Of a DNA stretch of 64,000 bases, positions 43,064 through 52,783 are shown in pieces (position 1 is the first letter of the stretch; the number at the start of each line of letters is the position of its first letter). Location of the stretch: NCBI GenBank assembly GCA_048213135.1, contig PS015009.1:1612001-1676000 (forward strand). The letters are read 5' to 3'. The notes under the pieces are model-generated. The model was not told where the DNA came from. It ran no database searches and worked only from the letters and a program-made list of their open reading frames with translations. Source of the stretch: Reclinomonas americana ATCC 50394 (Eukaryota > Jakobida > Jakobea > Jakobida). Both the position numbers and the translations under genes were made by a program.

Positions 43064-43408
43064 ATGGGACAACTCGTCAACGAATTCAATGAATACCGCA
43101 CCAGGATGAATGAAGTTATTTTGTCGAAAGACAACCTGGTCATTAAACGGCTCTGGAACCTGGATACAAATACCTACGCTGAAGGAGCGCTGGACGTAAA
43201 AACGAAAGAGCTGCTGGGCCTGGTGGCAAGCATGGTACTCCGCTGCGATGATTGTATCAAATACCACCTGGGCAAATCGCGGGAGCTGGGCGTTACCACC
43301 GAAGAAATGTATGAAGTATTTGCCGTGGCCAATATTGTGGGCGGTACTATTGTAATACCCCATACCCGCCGGGCTGCCGAATACTGGGAAGAACTGGTTG
43401 CAGGCTAA
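43064..43408 (+). CDS. Carboxymuconolactone decarboxylase/AhpD-like protein
   Basis: A 114-residue protein of the AhpD-like fold. The redox CxxC (RCDDCIKYHLGKSRELG) with the downstream His and the ending EVFAVANIVGGTIVIPH are typical. It may act as a thiol-disulfide or peroxide-linked protein. The start at 43064 is preferred to 43043. It lies 82 bp before korB on the same strand, but korB has its own promoter-like box. Confidence 0.85.
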   Translation: MGQLVNEFNEYRTRMNEVILSKDNLVIKRLWNLDTNTYAEGALDVKTKELLGLVASMVLRCDDCIKYHLGKSRELGVTTEEMYEVFAVANIVGGTIVIPHTRRAAEYWEELVAG

Positions 43409-43466
43409 AAGTTAAAACTGGCCCCGGACATTCGTAATTGCCAATTCGGAATTCATAATTACTGGC

Positions 43467-43474
43467 TAACTTTG
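43467..43474 (+). promoter_or_regulatory. Probable -7 promoter box of the KorB-like gene
   Basis: TAACTTTG, 16 bp before the start codon; identical to the boxes before the SCO gene and ctaA. Confidence 0.45.
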
Positions 43475-43490
43475 TACATATTCATTTACT

Positions 43491-44531
43491 ATGGCAGAAA
43501 CAGCTATCAACCCTACTCCCGCGCCACTAACGGCCAAAGACTTTGCAACCGACCAGGAAGTACGCTGGTGCCCGGGCTGCGGTGATTATTCCATCCTGGC
43601 GCAGGTGCAGAAAGTGATGCCAACGCTGGGTATTCCAAAAGAGAACATCGTTATCGTAAGCGGTATCGGCTGCAGCAGCCGTTTTCCTTATTATATGAAT
43701 ACCTATGGCATGCACAGCATCCACGGCCGGGCAACGGCTATTGCCAGTGGGTTAAAAGCCGCCCGCCCCGAGTTGAGTGTATGGGTGGTAACCGGTGACG
43801 GCGACAGCCTGAGCATTGGCGGTAACCATACCATTCACCTGCTGCGCCGCAATTTCGATATTAATATTTTACTGTTCAATAACCAGATATACGGTCTTAC
43901 CAAGGGGCAATATTCGCCTACATCGGAAGAGAACAAAGTGACCAAGTCTACCCCCTTTGGCAGTATCGATCACCCGTTCAATCCCCTGGCACTGGCCATG
44001 GGTGCCGACGGCAGCTTTATTGCCCGTACTATGGACCGCGACCCCAAACACCTGCAGGCTATGCTGCTGCGTGCACAGGCGCACAAGGGAGCTTCTTTCC
44101 TGGAGATCTACCAGAACTGCAACATCTTCAACGACGGGGCTTTCGAAATATTCACCGAAAAAAGCACCAAAGCCGATGAGGTATTGTTCCTGGAACAGGG
44201 CAAACCGCTGATCTTCGGCGCCAGCCAGAACAAAGGCATAAAACTGGACGGGTTCCGTCCCGTTGTGGTAGACCTGCAGGAAGGCGCATCAACAGATGAC
44301 CTGTGGATACATGATGAAAAAGATTTTTATAAAGCACAGATACTCATCCGTATGTTCGACGACCCAAGGCTGGAAGGGCATCTTCCCCGCCCCTTCGGTG
44401 TTTTTTATGAAGCAGAAAGGGCTTGTTATGAAGATGTAATGGCAATGCAGATTGATGAAGTGATTGCCCAGAAAGGTAAGGGCGATCTGGACAAACTGCT
44501 GAAAGGGAAAGAGACCTGGGTGATCAATTAA
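43491..44531 (+). CDS. korB: 2-oxoacid:ferredoxin oxidoreductase beta subunit (KorB-like)
   Basis: A 346-residue thiamin-diphosphate-binding subunit. WCPGCGDYSILAQVQKVMP, SGIGCSSRFPYYMNTYGMHSIHGRA and the TPP/Mg motif GDGDSLSIGGNHTIH...LLFNNQIYGLTKGQ match 2-oxoglutarate:ferredoxin oxidoreductase beta. The enzyme makes succinyl-CoA and reduced ferredoxin, or runs in reverse. The alpha/gamma subunit gene is usually adjacent but is not in this window on either side. A strong terminator follows the gene directly. Confidence 0.9.
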   Translation: MAETAINPTPAPLTAKDFATDQEVRWCPGCGDYSILAQVQKVMPTLGIPKENIVIVSGIGCSSRFPYYMNTYGMHSIHGRATAIASGLKAARPELSVWVVTGDGDSLSIGGNHTIHLLRRNFDINILLFNNQIYGLTKGQYSPTSEENKVTKSTPFGSIDHPFNPLALAMGADGSFIARTMDRDPKHLQAMLLRAQAHKGASFLEIYQNCNIFNDGAFEIFTEKSTKADEVLFLEQGKPLIFGASQNKGIKLDGFRPVVVDLQEGASTDDLWIHDEKDFYKAQILIRMFDDPRLEGHLPRPFGVFYEAERACYEDVMAMQIDEVIAQKGKGDLDKLLKGKETWVIN

Positions 44532-44551
44532 TTGATAATTGACTATAAATA

Positions 44552-44587
44552 AAAAATGCGGCGTGACCATCATCACGCCGCATTTTT
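44552..44587. terminator. Strong bidirectional terminator
   Basis: AAAAATGCGGCGTGA / TCACGCCGCATTTTT, a 15-bp stem with a 6-nt loop, between the convergent korB-like and asd genes. Confidence 0.9.
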
Positions 44588-44610
44588 ATTCTGATGATAT
44601 TGCTTTATTA

Positions 44611-45606
44611 TTAATTCTGCAGCAATCCTTTCTGCAGCAACGTTTCCGCGATCTGCACCGCGTTGGTGGCGGCGCCCTTGCGCAGGTTGTCGCTCACAAT
44701 CCAGCAGTTGAGGGTGTTGGGCTGCGTTTCGTCGCGGCGAAGGCGGCCTACAAATGTTTCATCTTTATCGTGCGCTGTAAGCGGCATCGGGTAAAGGAAG
44801 TTGTCGGTATCATCCTGCAGCACAACGCCTGGTGTCTGGCTTAACAGCTGCCTCACTTCCGCCAGGTCAAAATCATTTTCAAATTCAATATTCACACTTT
44901 CGCTGTGGCCGCCAAAGGTGGGAATACGTACGCAGGTGGCCGTTACTTTTATACTGTCATCGCCCATGATCTTCCTGGTTTCGTTCACCATTTTCATTTC
45001 TTCTTTGGTGTAACCATTGTCGAGGAACACATCAATATGTGGTATCGCGTTCAGGTCGATAGGATATTTGTACGCCATTTCGCCCTGTACACCTTTTCTT
45101 TCATTCATCAACTGGTCAACAGCTTTTACGCCTGTGCCGGTAACGCTCTGGTAGGTGCTGACCACCACCCTTTTAATGCGGTACTTTTCATGCAGCGGTT
45201 TCAGCACCACTACCATTTGTATGGTGGAGCAGTTGGGGTTGGCAATGATCTTATCCTCAGCCGTCAGCACAGCCGAATTCACCTCGGGCACTACCAGTTT
45301 TTTGGAAGGGTCCATCCGCCAGGCGCTGGAATTGTCGATCACCGTAATACCAGCCTCCGCGAATTTTGGCGCCAGCTCCAGCGAAGTGGCACCGCCTGCG
45401 GAAAAGATGGCGACAGCGGGACGGGCAGCAATAGCGTCGGCAGCGCTCACAATGGTATAGGACTTACCCTTAAAACTCACCTGTTTACCTACCGACCTTT
45501 CGGAGGCAACTGGAATAAGTTCGGTTACGGGAAAATCCCTTTCGGCAAGTACCTGCAACATTTTGGTACCTACCAGGCCTGTGGCGCCTACTACTGCTAC
45601 TTTCAT
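44611..45606 (-). CDS. asd: Aspartate-semialdehyde dehydrogenase
   Basis: A 331-residue NADPH-dependent enzyme giving aspartate semialdehyde for lysine, threonine, methionine and diaminopimelate. It has MKVAVVGATGLVGTKMLQVL, the active-site Cys in NPNCSTIQMVV, and IPTFGGHSESVNIEF. Transcribed alone. A terminator-shaped hairpin precedes the start codon (45630-45660) and may attenuate expression. Confidence 0.94.
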   Translation of the reverse strand: MKVAVVGATGLVGTKMLQVLAERDFPVTELIPVASERSVGKQVSFKGKSYTIVSAADAIAARPAVAIFSAGGATSLELAPKFAEAGITVIDNSSAWRMDPSKKLVVPEVNSAVLTAEDKIIANPNCSTIQMVVVLKPLHEKYRIKRVVVSTYQSVTGTGVKAVDQLMNERKGVQGEMAYKYPIDLNAIPHIDVFLDNGYTKEEMKMVNETRKIMGDDSIKVTATCVRIPTFGGHSESVNIEFENDFDLAEVRQLLSQTPGVVLQDDTDNFLYPMPLTAHDKDETFVGRLRRDETQPNTLNCWIVSDNLRKGAATNAVQIAETLLQKGLLQN

Positions 45607-45629
45607 GTTTGTTGTTGTTTAATGGTATG

Positions 45630-45660
45630 ATAAAAATAAAGCCTTCCATCCGGAAGGCTC
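45630..45660 (-). promoter_or_regulatory. Terminator-like hairpin in the asd leader (possible attenuator)
   Basis: On the minus strand AGCCTTCC GGAT GGAAGGCT is followed by a T-rich run, ending about 24 bp before the asd ATG. A terminator at this place would interrupt any transcript started further upstream, which suits attenuation. Alternatively the asd promoter may lie after it. Confidence 0.45.
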
Positions 45661-45888
45661 TGTCAATATTGTTGAACATATAAAACAGCATCAACCTTCC
45701 CCGTTGCAGGAACGCTTCTTCATCATTTTTATATGTTTATTCTTAGTTGTCAAAGTGGGCCGAAATTAATAACAAAATCATATCCCGCCAAACTTAATCC
45801 CGGTTTTAAAAACCAAAAACAGGAGATTATTCCCCGGGCCGGGCGAAAAACAATAGGTAACATAGCAGGAAATTTTAAACCGAACCTT

Positions 45889-48495
45889 ATGAAGAAGACC
45901 TGTCTTGCCGGGCTTTCCCTGTTTCTTATTTACGACAGTACAGCCCAGCTCAATGAACACTTCACTGATGGAGATATTACCGTTAACCCTTCCTGGTCGG
46001 GTACTGCGGCTTCCTGGTCTGTAAATGCCGGTTTGCAGCTGCAAAGCGCTAATACAACTGCCAACAGCACTTTTTTCCTGTGCACTCCTGTAACCCTGCC
46101 CATGCAAACAGAATGGACCTTCTACACCCGGCTGGACTTCAATCCTTCATCGGTCAATTATACAGATGTGTTCCTTACGGCTTCCGCGGCAGACCTTACC
46201 GCGGCAGGCACTACCGGTTATTTTGTCCGTATTGGCAATACCGATGATGAGATCAGCCTGTACCGGAAAGACCCTTCAGGAACGGTAAAGCTTATCGACG
46301 GTGCTAACGGTATCCTTAATAACAGCAGCAATAGCCTGCTCACCAGGGTTACACGCACCAGTGCCGGGCAATGGCAATTGCTGCGTGACCTGTCGGCAAC
46401 GGGTAATAACTATTTCCCCGAAGGAACAGCGCAGGATGTTACTTACACCGGCTCCGCTTTTTTCGGCATACTCGTAAAGCAAAGTACGGCCAGCTTTGCT
46501 CAAAAGCATTTCTTCGATGATATCGTTATTCAACCCTATGTGCCCGATACCAGTCCCCCCGCTGTGATGACGGCCGATGCGGTTTCCGGCAATATGGTTG
46601 ACCTGCTTTTTAATGAAGCGGTTGACCCGGCAAGTGTTCAAAACACCGCCAATTATTTTACCGATCATGGTATTGGCATACCGCAATCCGCAACCAGAGA
46701 TAATAGTAACCCTGCATTGGTACACCTGCAGTTTGCTGCCGGTTTCCCCGCCGGTGTTAGTTGTACCATGAACATCAATGGAATAAAAGACATCGCCGGT
46801 AATGTGCTCAATAACGGGACTACCATGTTCAGTTATTACCAGCCCCGGCGTTATGATGTTGTTATCGATGAACTGATGGCCGATCCTTCACCTGCTGTAA
46901 CCCTGCCGGAGCAGGAATGGCTGGAACTGAAGAACACGGCCACATCAGCCATTAACCTGCAGGGTTGGAAAATCTGCGACGCATCCGGTTGTAGCGCGGG
47001 ATTACCTTCGTTATCGCTTAAACCGGACAGTTTGCTGGTACTGTGTTCTACGACTGCGTTGCCAGCAATGCAGGGGTTGGGTCGCGTGGTGGCGGTGGCG
47101 GGTTTTCCTTCCCTTGATAATACCGGCGAATCCATATGGCTGACCGATGCTGCGGGGCAGCTCATTCACTCGGTGACTTATTCAGATACCTGGTACAGGA
47201 ATGAATTGAAAAAACAGGGAGGCTGGTCGCTGGAAATGATAGATACGCATAACCCCTGTACCGGTGCGGGCAACTGGGTGGCCAGTACCTCACCGGCCGG
47301 AGCAACGCCGGTAATAAGGAACGCCGCCGATAGTATTAATAAAGATGATACCGGTCCGGTGCTGTGGAAAGCCTACGCGGATGACAGCCTGCACATGACG
47401 CTGTTTTTTGACGAGCCGCTCGACAGCCTGTCTGCCTCGCAAACCAATCATTATACCATCAGCAATGGTACCGGGCAGCCGCTATCCTGCCAGGTGTTGT
47501 TTCCTGCTTTCAAACAGGTTTTGGTACAACTGCCACAACCATTATTGCCGGGTAAGATTTATGAAGCAGTGGTATTATCGGGCATCACCGATTGTACAGG
47601 CAATCCTGTGGGGTCTGGTAACCGGGTAAGGGTGGCACTGGCTTCCGTGGCCGGCAGCATGGATGTGGTGATCAATGAAGTGCTGTTCAATCCTTACCCC
47701 GGCGGCGTTGATTATGTGGAATTGTATAACCGCGGCACTAAAGTTATCGACCTGGCCTCGCTTTATCTTGCCAACAGGAACAGCGCAGGACAGGTAAGTA
47801 ATATAGTACAGGCATCTGCAGAGCACCAGCTTTTATTCCCCGGCGATTATATGTTGTTGTGTTCCGATCCGGCACTGGTCAATAAATACTACATCAGCAC
47901 CAATCCACAGTCGTTTGTAAAAGTAAGCGGTATGCCTTCCTATAATGACGATGAAGGAGATGTGGTATTGCTGAACCGGCAGGGGCAGGTGATCGATGAA
48001 CTGGTTTATGATGAGAACTGGCATTTTGCATTACTGTCCGACCCGGAAGGCGTGGCGCTGGAGCGTATTGATCCTGGTGCGCCCACCCAAAACCGGGAAA
48101 ACTGGCACTCCGCCGCCACGCATACAGGCTATGGCACACCCGGGTACAAAAACTCACAGTACAGGATAAACGAAGAGGTAGCCGGTACGGTTGAAGTAGA
48201 GCCTGCCGTCGTCAGCCCGGATAATGACGGGGTTGACGACTTTGCCACCATCAGCTATCGCTTCCCTTCGCCCGGTTATGTGGCAACGATCACCGTATTT
48301 GACGCGTCAGGATTGCCGGTGCGTTTCCTGCAACGAAACGCCCTCTGCGGAAGCAGCGGGTATTTCCGGTGGGATGGACTGAACGAAAAAGGGCAACGGC
48401 TGCCGCCCGGCATATACATCCTGCTTACAGAAGTGTTTAACCTGGAAGGCAAAAAGAAAAAAGTGAAGAACGTGATTGCGGTAGGGAGTAAATGA
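45889..48495 (+). CDS. Exported surface protein with lamin-tail domains and a FlgD-like C-terminus
   Basis: An 868-residue protein. The signal peptide begins MKKTCLAGLSLFLI. A beta-sandwich N-terminal domain is followed by repeated SbsA-like Ig segments (DTSPPAVMTADAVSGNMVDLLFNEAVDPASV). Two lamin-tail domains follow, at about 330-440 (VIDELMADPSPAVTLPEQEWLELKN) and 590-720 (VVINEVLFNPYPGGVDYVELYN). The C-terminal FlgD-Ig-like domain (ISYRFPSPGYVATITVFDASG...GYFRWDGLNEKGQRLPPGIYIL) resembles gliding/type IX-associated proteins. The ATG at 45889 is chosen as the start, since the frame upstream adds a non-signal leader. Confidence 0.85.
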   Translation: MKKTCLAGLSLFLIYDSTAQLNEHFTDGDITVNPSWSGTAASWSVNAGLQLQSANTTANSTFFLCTPVTLPMQTEWTFYTRLDFNPSSVNYTDVFLTASAADLTAAGTTGYFVRIGNTDDEISLYRKDPSGTVKLIDGANGILNNSSNSLLTRVTRTSAGQWQLLRDLSATGNNYFPEGTAQDVTYTGSAFFGILVKQSTASFAQKHFFDDIVIQPYVPDTSPPAVMTADAVSGNMVDLLFNEAVDPASVQNTANYFTDHGIGIPQSATRDNSNPALVHLQFAAGFPAGVSCTMNINGIKDIAGNVLNNGTTMFSYYQPRRYDVVIDELMADPSPAVTLPEQEWLELKNTATSAINLQGWKICDASGCSAGLPSLSLKPDSLLVLCSTTALPAMQGLGRVVAVAGFPSLDNTGESIWLTDAAGQLIHSVTYSDTWYRNELKKQGGWSLEMIDTHNPCTGAGNWVASTSPAGATPVIRNAADSINKDDTGPVLWKAYADDSLHMTLFFDEPLDSLSASQTNHYTISNGTGQPLSCQVLFPAFKQVLVQLPQPLLPGKIYEAVVLSGITDCTGNPVGSGNRVRVALASVAGSMDVVINEVLFNPYPGGVDYVELYNRGTKVIDLASLYLANRNSAGQVSNIVQASAEHQLLFPGDYMLLCSDPALVNKYYISTNPQSFVKVSGMPSYNDDEGDVVLLNRQGQVIDELVYDENWHFALLSDPEGVALERIDPGAPTQNRENWHSAATHTGYGTPGYKNSQYRINEEVAGTVEVEPAVVSPDNDGVDDFATISYRFPSPGYVATITVFDASGLPVRFLQRNALCGSSGYFRWDGLNEKGQRLPPGIYILLTEVFNLEGKKKKVKNVIAVGSK

Positions 48496-48606
48496 CCGGC
48501 GGCACGAATGAATACCGGATATTGATTACATTTATAGCCTGGAGGCAGGGTGGCGCAGGATCCAACACCGAATACATCTCATCACTATAATAAACCCTTA
48601 TATGTT

Positions 48607-50769
48607 ATGATGTTCAGAACCACCCTGGCAGTTGTTGCCTTTTGCACAGCATTCGGCGCCTGCAACAATTCAACTGATATGGAAAGAACCACTTACCACT
48701 GGCCCGACAGCATCGCGGCACCTGTTTGTCCGAAAGTGCCGAAAGATCTTATAGCACACGGCGACACCCGGGTCGATAACTATTACTGGCTGAACGACTA
48801 TTTTAAAAAAGGGCCCGACAGCAATAAGGTGGTGGAATACCTGCAGGCAGAGAATAAGTATTATGATACAATGATGTCTGGCACCAAAACCCTGCAGGAA
48901 AAGCTGTACCAGGAAATGAAAGGCCGCATCAAGGAAAAGGATGAAAGCGTTCCGGTATTTAAGAACGGCTACTATTATTACAGCCGAGTGGTGGAAGGTA
49001 AAGACTACTTTGTATACTGCCGGAAAAAAGGAAGTCTGGATGCTGCGGAAGAAGTGCTGCTGGATGTAAACGCCATGGCCGAAGGACACAACTATTTTTC
49101 CGCCACCGGTTTTGATATAAGTCCCGACAATAATTTGCTGGCCTATGGAGTTGACACACTTTCCCGAAGGCAGTACAAAATCTATGTAAAGAACCTGGCA
49201 ACTGGTGAGATTTACAAAGATGTGGTGCCCAATACCGAGAGTGATCCTGTTTGGGCCAATGATAACGCTACTTTTTTCTATACCGCCAAGAACCCGGTAA
49301 CACTGCTTTCGGAAAAAATAAAGAAGCACAAACTGGGTACCGATCCCGGAACGGATAAAGTGGTGTATGAAGAAAAAGACCCCAGCAACTATATCGGGGT
49401 AGGAAAAACCAAATCGGAAAAATTCATCATCATCTCTTCATCCGCTACCCTCTCTTCGGAAGCAAGATGGATAGATGCTTCCAAGCCAGATGACGCCTTC
49501 GTGGTATTTCAGCCCCGGATGAAAGAGGTATTGTATGATGTGGACCATGCCAACGGCAAATTCTATATCCGCACCAACCTGCACGCGAAGAATTTTAAAG
49601 TAGTGACCGCGGAGGAGAACAAGACCGACAGCAGCGGCTGGACCGACCTGGTGCCACACCGCGATAGTGTGCTGGTACAGGGGTTTGACCTGTTTAAAAA
49701 CTTCATTGCTATATCGGAAAGGAAAAACGGTCTTACACAGGTACACATCATCGACAATCGCAATAACCAGGCCCATTACCTGGCTTTTGATGAACCTGCT
49801 TATACCGCAGGCCTCGCGTATACTCCCGATTATAATTCTGATGTGGTACGGTTTAACTATACATCGTTGGTAACACCCGCCTCGGTATTTGACTATAATA
49901 TGGGCACACGTACCAAAAAGCTGATGAAGCAGCAAGAAGTGGTAGGGGGTTATAATGCATCAGACTATGTATCCGAACGTTTGTACGCCACCGCAAAGGA
50001 TGGTACGAAAGTGCCCATTTCTATCGTATATAAGAAAGGGTTTAAAAAAGATGGCAGTATGCCCTTGCACCTGTATGGCTATGGCTCTTACGGCGCAAGT
50101 ATGGATGCGGGTTTCAACAGTTCCCGCCTGTCGCTGCTCGATCGCGGGTTTGCTTTTGCCATTGCGCATATACGCGGCGGGCAGGAAATGGGACGCTACT
50201 GGTACGAGGACGGTAAAATGCTGAAGAAGAAAAATACCTTCACCGATTTTATTGATTGTGCTGAATTCCTGCTGGCCAATAAATATACCTCGAAAGAACA
50301 TTTATATACCAGCGGCGGCAGTGCCGGTGGCCTGCTGATGGGTGCCGTGGTGAATATGCGTCCCGACCTGTGGCATGGCGTGATCGCGGCCGTTCCGTTT
50401 GTGGATGTGCTGACTACAATGAGCGACCCCACCATACCACTTACCACCAATGAATACGATGAATGGGGTAATCCGGCTGTGAAGGAACAATATGATTATA
50501 TGAAAACCTATTCGCCCTATGATAATGTAGAGAAGAAAGCCTATCCCAATATGCTGGTGACAACAGGTTTGCACGACAGCCAGGTACAGTATTTTGAGCC
50601 GGCCAAATGGGTAGCCAAACTCAGGGAAATGAAAACAGACAATAATAAACTATTGCTGTACACCAATATGGATGCCGGTCATGGTGGCGCTTCCGGCAGG
50701 TTTAAGGTATTAAAGGACAGGGCGAGGGAATACGCGTTCTTCCTGGCTTTGGAAGGCATATTGAAGTAA
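48607..50769 (+). CDS. S9A prolyl oligopeptidase / oligopeptidase B-like lipoprotein
   Basis: A 720-residue serine peptidase that cleaves short peptides. A lipoprotein signal MMFRTTLAVVAFCTAFGAC suggests it is exported and lipid-anchored. The beta-propeller spans about 80-430. The alpha/beta-hydrolase part carries YGSYGASMDAGFN, the catalytic Ser in TSGGSAGGLLMGA, an Asp near HDSQVQYFEP and the His in DAGHGGASGR. An open frame reaches back to 48550, but the start at 48607 gives the lipobox. Confidence 0.9.
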   Translation: MMFRTTLAVVAFCTAFGACNNSTDMERTTYHWPDSIAAPVCPKVPKDLIAHGDTRVDNYYWLNDYFKKGPDSNKVVEYLQAENKYYDTMMSGTKTLQEKLYQEMKGRIKEKDESVPVFKNGYYYYSRVVEGKDYFVYCRKKGSLDAAEEVLLDVNAMAEGHNYFSATGFDISPDNNLLAYGVDTLSRRQYKIYVKNLATGEIYKDVVPNTESDPVWANDNATFFYTAKNPVTLLSEKIKKHKLGTDPGTDKVVYEEKDPSNYIGVGKTKSEKFIIISSSATLSSEARWIDASKPDDAFVVFQPRMKEVLYDVDHANGKFYIRTNLHAKNFKVVTAEENKTDSSGWTDLVPHRDSVLVQGFDLFKNFIAISERKNGLTQVHIIDNRNNQAHYLAFDEPAYTAGLAYTPDYNSDVVRFNYTSLVTPASVFDYNMGTRTKKLMKQQEVVGGYNASDYVSERLYATAKDGTKVPISIVYKKGFKKDGSMPLHLYGYGSYGASMDAGFNSSRLSLLDRGFAFAIAHIRGGQEMGRYWYEDGKMLKKKNTFTDFIDCAEFLLANKYTSKEHLYTSGGSAGGLLMGAVVNMRPDLWHGVIAAVPFVDVLTTMSDPTIPLTTNEYDEWGNPAVKEQYDYMKTYSPYDNVEKKAYPNMLVTTGLHDSQVQYFEPAKWVAKLREMKTDNNKLLLYTNMDAGHGGASGRFKVLKDRAREYAFFLALEGILK

Positions 50770-50788
50770 TATAGAATGGATCAAAAAA

Positions 50789-50820
50789 GAAAGAGCCGGG
50801 ATTGTGTTCCGGCTCTTTTA
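50789..50820. terminator. Bidirectional terminator
   Basis: AAGAGCCGG / CCGGCTCTT stem with flanking A and T runs, between the oligopeptidase gene and the convergent small membrane protein gene. Confidence 0.85.
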
Positions 50821-50823
50821 TGC

Positions 50824-51123
50824 TTATGGCCTCAGGTCATTGACGCCAATACTGTTGATGTCTTCTTCAATGGGGTCGGGTTTCTTTTCCAGGATGGACC
50901 TTACCAGGAGGTAACCACCAAAGGCAGACGCCAGGCCCAACAGCATAAGCCCGATAAGATTTTCCTGCCCGAAGATCATCATACCGATGATCACACCCAC
51001 TATCTCAGCCACTATCCAGGCCAGGACGGTATACAACTTCCAGGTACCGGGCTTAAGTCCTTTACGCGAAGCCAGGTCGCCATTCTTTTTACAAAGAAAA
51101 ATAAGTGCAATGATCTCTAACAT
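50824..51123 (-). CDS. Small membrane protein, unrecognised
   Basis: A 99-residue protein. A short hydrophobic N-terminus (MLEIIALIFLC) is followed by a basic loop (KKNGDLASRKGLKPGTWK) and two clear helices (about 30-48 and 55-76), then an acidic tail. No motif was recognised. It lies 42 bp downstream of the subtilase gene on the same strand, so the two may be co-transcribed. Confidence 0.7.
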   Translation of the reverse strand: MLEIIALIFLCKKNGDLASRKGLKPGTWKLYTVLAWIVAEIVGVIIGMMIFGQENLIGLMLLGLASAFGGYLLVRSILEKKPDPIEEDINSIGVNDLRP

Positions 51124-51165
51124 AAATTAATAGTGTGTTTTCGTTGTTGTTAATACGGCTTTATA

Positions 51166-52767
51166 TTAATGGTATATCTCAATAGCCAGCTGAACGGCTT
51201 TGCCGGCATTGATGATCTTTCCGCTTTTACAAAGTTGCTGCAATTTCGTTTTTTTATCGGAACCGGGCAGGTTAACTTCTTCCTCAACCGGTGTTCCCGA
51301 ACTCATGATGATGTCGATCACCTGCTGCGGCGTTAATTGCGGAAAGTAAGAGAACAGTAATCCTGCTACACCGGCGGCTACGGGGCTGGCCATGCTGGTG
51401 CCGTCGTAAGGTTCATAACCGTTATTGGGAATGGTGGAATTGATGTATACACCCGGGGCAAATATGTCCACCACTTTTTTACTGTAATTGGAAAAGTTGC
51501 CGATCATCATGTCCAGGCTTTTGTCGGCGCTGGCACCAATGGTCAGCATATTAGTAGCGCTGCTTCCATCCATGAAAACGGGATTGGGGTAGAATATATT
51601 TTCATCAAGATCTTCGCCGTCGTTACCCGCGCCGTGTACCAGCAATACATTTTTTGACGCAGCATAGCGGACGGCATCATCCACCATTTGCTTGTAAGGC
51701 GAAACCGGTTTGCCGAAACTCATATTGATGACCCTGGCGCCATTGTCAACCGCGTAACGGATGGCGAGTGCCACGTCTTTATCATGTTCATCGCCGCCGG
51801 GTACAGCCCTTATGGCCATGATGCGTACATTGTCCATGATACCATCCACACCTATTTTGTTGTTCCTTACAGCACCAATGATACCGCTGACGTGCGTGCC
51901 GTGGTTGCCGCTGCTGCCGCTGAGGTTGTTGTTGCCGTAAATGCTGTCATTAATGTCTTCGTAACGGTCTTTTACCATTTGCCCGCGGAAATCAACAGGC
52001 AGTTGTTCCATCCTGTTTTTATTGTTGAGCAGGTTATTGCGGTAGTCGCCGATGTCTTTCAGTATAGCGGTATTGGTAATGCTGGCGTCGCTGCCCCTGT
52101 CGAATGTGCTGTTCCATACATTGGCCGCCCACCCGGTGCTGTCGCGTGTTTTAATCAATGCGATGTCGGCCTTTTTGAAAGAGGCTTTGCCGGTATAACG
52201 CTCCAGCAGGTTGCTGGTAATGCTCAGGATATTGAAGGCATTGTCTACATCAGGGAAAGTCTTTTTGTATTCATCATACTGCTTGTCCAGCACAGATTTG
52301 GCCCTTTTCCATTGCCCGAAGATAAAGCGGAGGCTGTCGGGGATCTCTTTTTCGCGTTTGCCTTCAAATGTTGCTTTCCATTTATGAAAAACACGGGAAG
52401 CTTCATGGGTATTCGTGCCCAGGTTCTCGCCATTGGGAGCGCCGCAAAAATTCCAGCCATGGATATCGTCTGAATAGCCGTTGCCGTCATCATCTTTTCC
52501 ATTCCCCGGTATTTCTTTAGGATTGGTCCATAATACCGGTTTAAGGTCTTCCTGCAGGGTGTCAATACCGCTGTCGATAACAGCCACGGTAATGGTGGTG
52601 CTTTTCCTGTTCTTCAGCAGCTCATAGGCTTTATTAAGCCCGATGCCGTAATAGCCATCGGTGGCGGGGTCGAGCAGGTGCCAGCCTTTTACACGGGGAT
52701 GTTCCTGTGCGGAGGCGCTTATGAAAAAGAGGAAAGTAAAAATTGCCAGCAGGGATTGTTTCAGCAT
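51166..52767 (-). CDS. Exported subtilisin-like serine protease (S8)
   Basis: A 533-residue protease with a signal peptide (MLKQSLLAIFTFLFFISASAQ). Catalytic Asp in TVAVIDSGIDTLQEDL, His in SGNHGTHVSGIIG, and Ser in GTSMASPVAAGVAGL. Between Asp and His lies an insertion of about 170 residues, mostly helical and charged, larger than in typical subtilases but known in Bacteroidota S8 enzymes. The frame extends to 52890, but 52767 gives the signal peptide and a TACATTTG box lies 8 nt before it. Confidence 0.9.
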   Translation of the reverse strand: MLKQSLLAIFTFLFFISASAQEHPRVKGWHLLDPATDGYYGIGLNKAYELLKNRKSTTITVAVIDSGIDTLQEDLKPVLWTNPKEIPGNGKDDDGNGYSDDIHGWNFCGAPNGENLGTNTHEASRVFHKWKATFEGKREKEIPDSLRFIFGQWKRAKSVLDKQYDEYKKTFPDVDNAFNILSITSNLLERYTGKASFKKADIALIKTRDSTGWAANVWNSTFDRGSDASITNTAILKDIGDYRNNLLNNKNRMEQLPVDFRGQMVKDRYEDINDSIYGNNNLSGSSGNHGTHVSGIIGAVRNNKIGVDGIMDNVRIMAIRAVPGGDEHDKDVALAIRYAVDNGARVINMSFGKPVSPYKQMVDDAVRYAASKNVLLVHGAGNDGEDLDENIFYPNPVFMDGSSATNMLTIGASADKSLDMMIGNFSNYSKKVVDIFAPGVYINSTIPNNGYEPYDGTSMASPVAAGVAGLLFSYFPQLTPQQVIDIIMSSGTPVEEEVNLPGSDKKTKLQQLCKSGKIINAGKAVQLAIEIYH

Positions 52768-52775
52768 AGTAATAT

Positions 52776-52783
52776 CAAATGTA
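52776..52783 (-). promoter_or_regulatory. Probable -7 promoter box abutting the subtilase start
   Basis: TACATTTG on the minus strand ends 8 nt before the ATG, implying a leader of only a few nucleotides. Confidence 0.4.
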
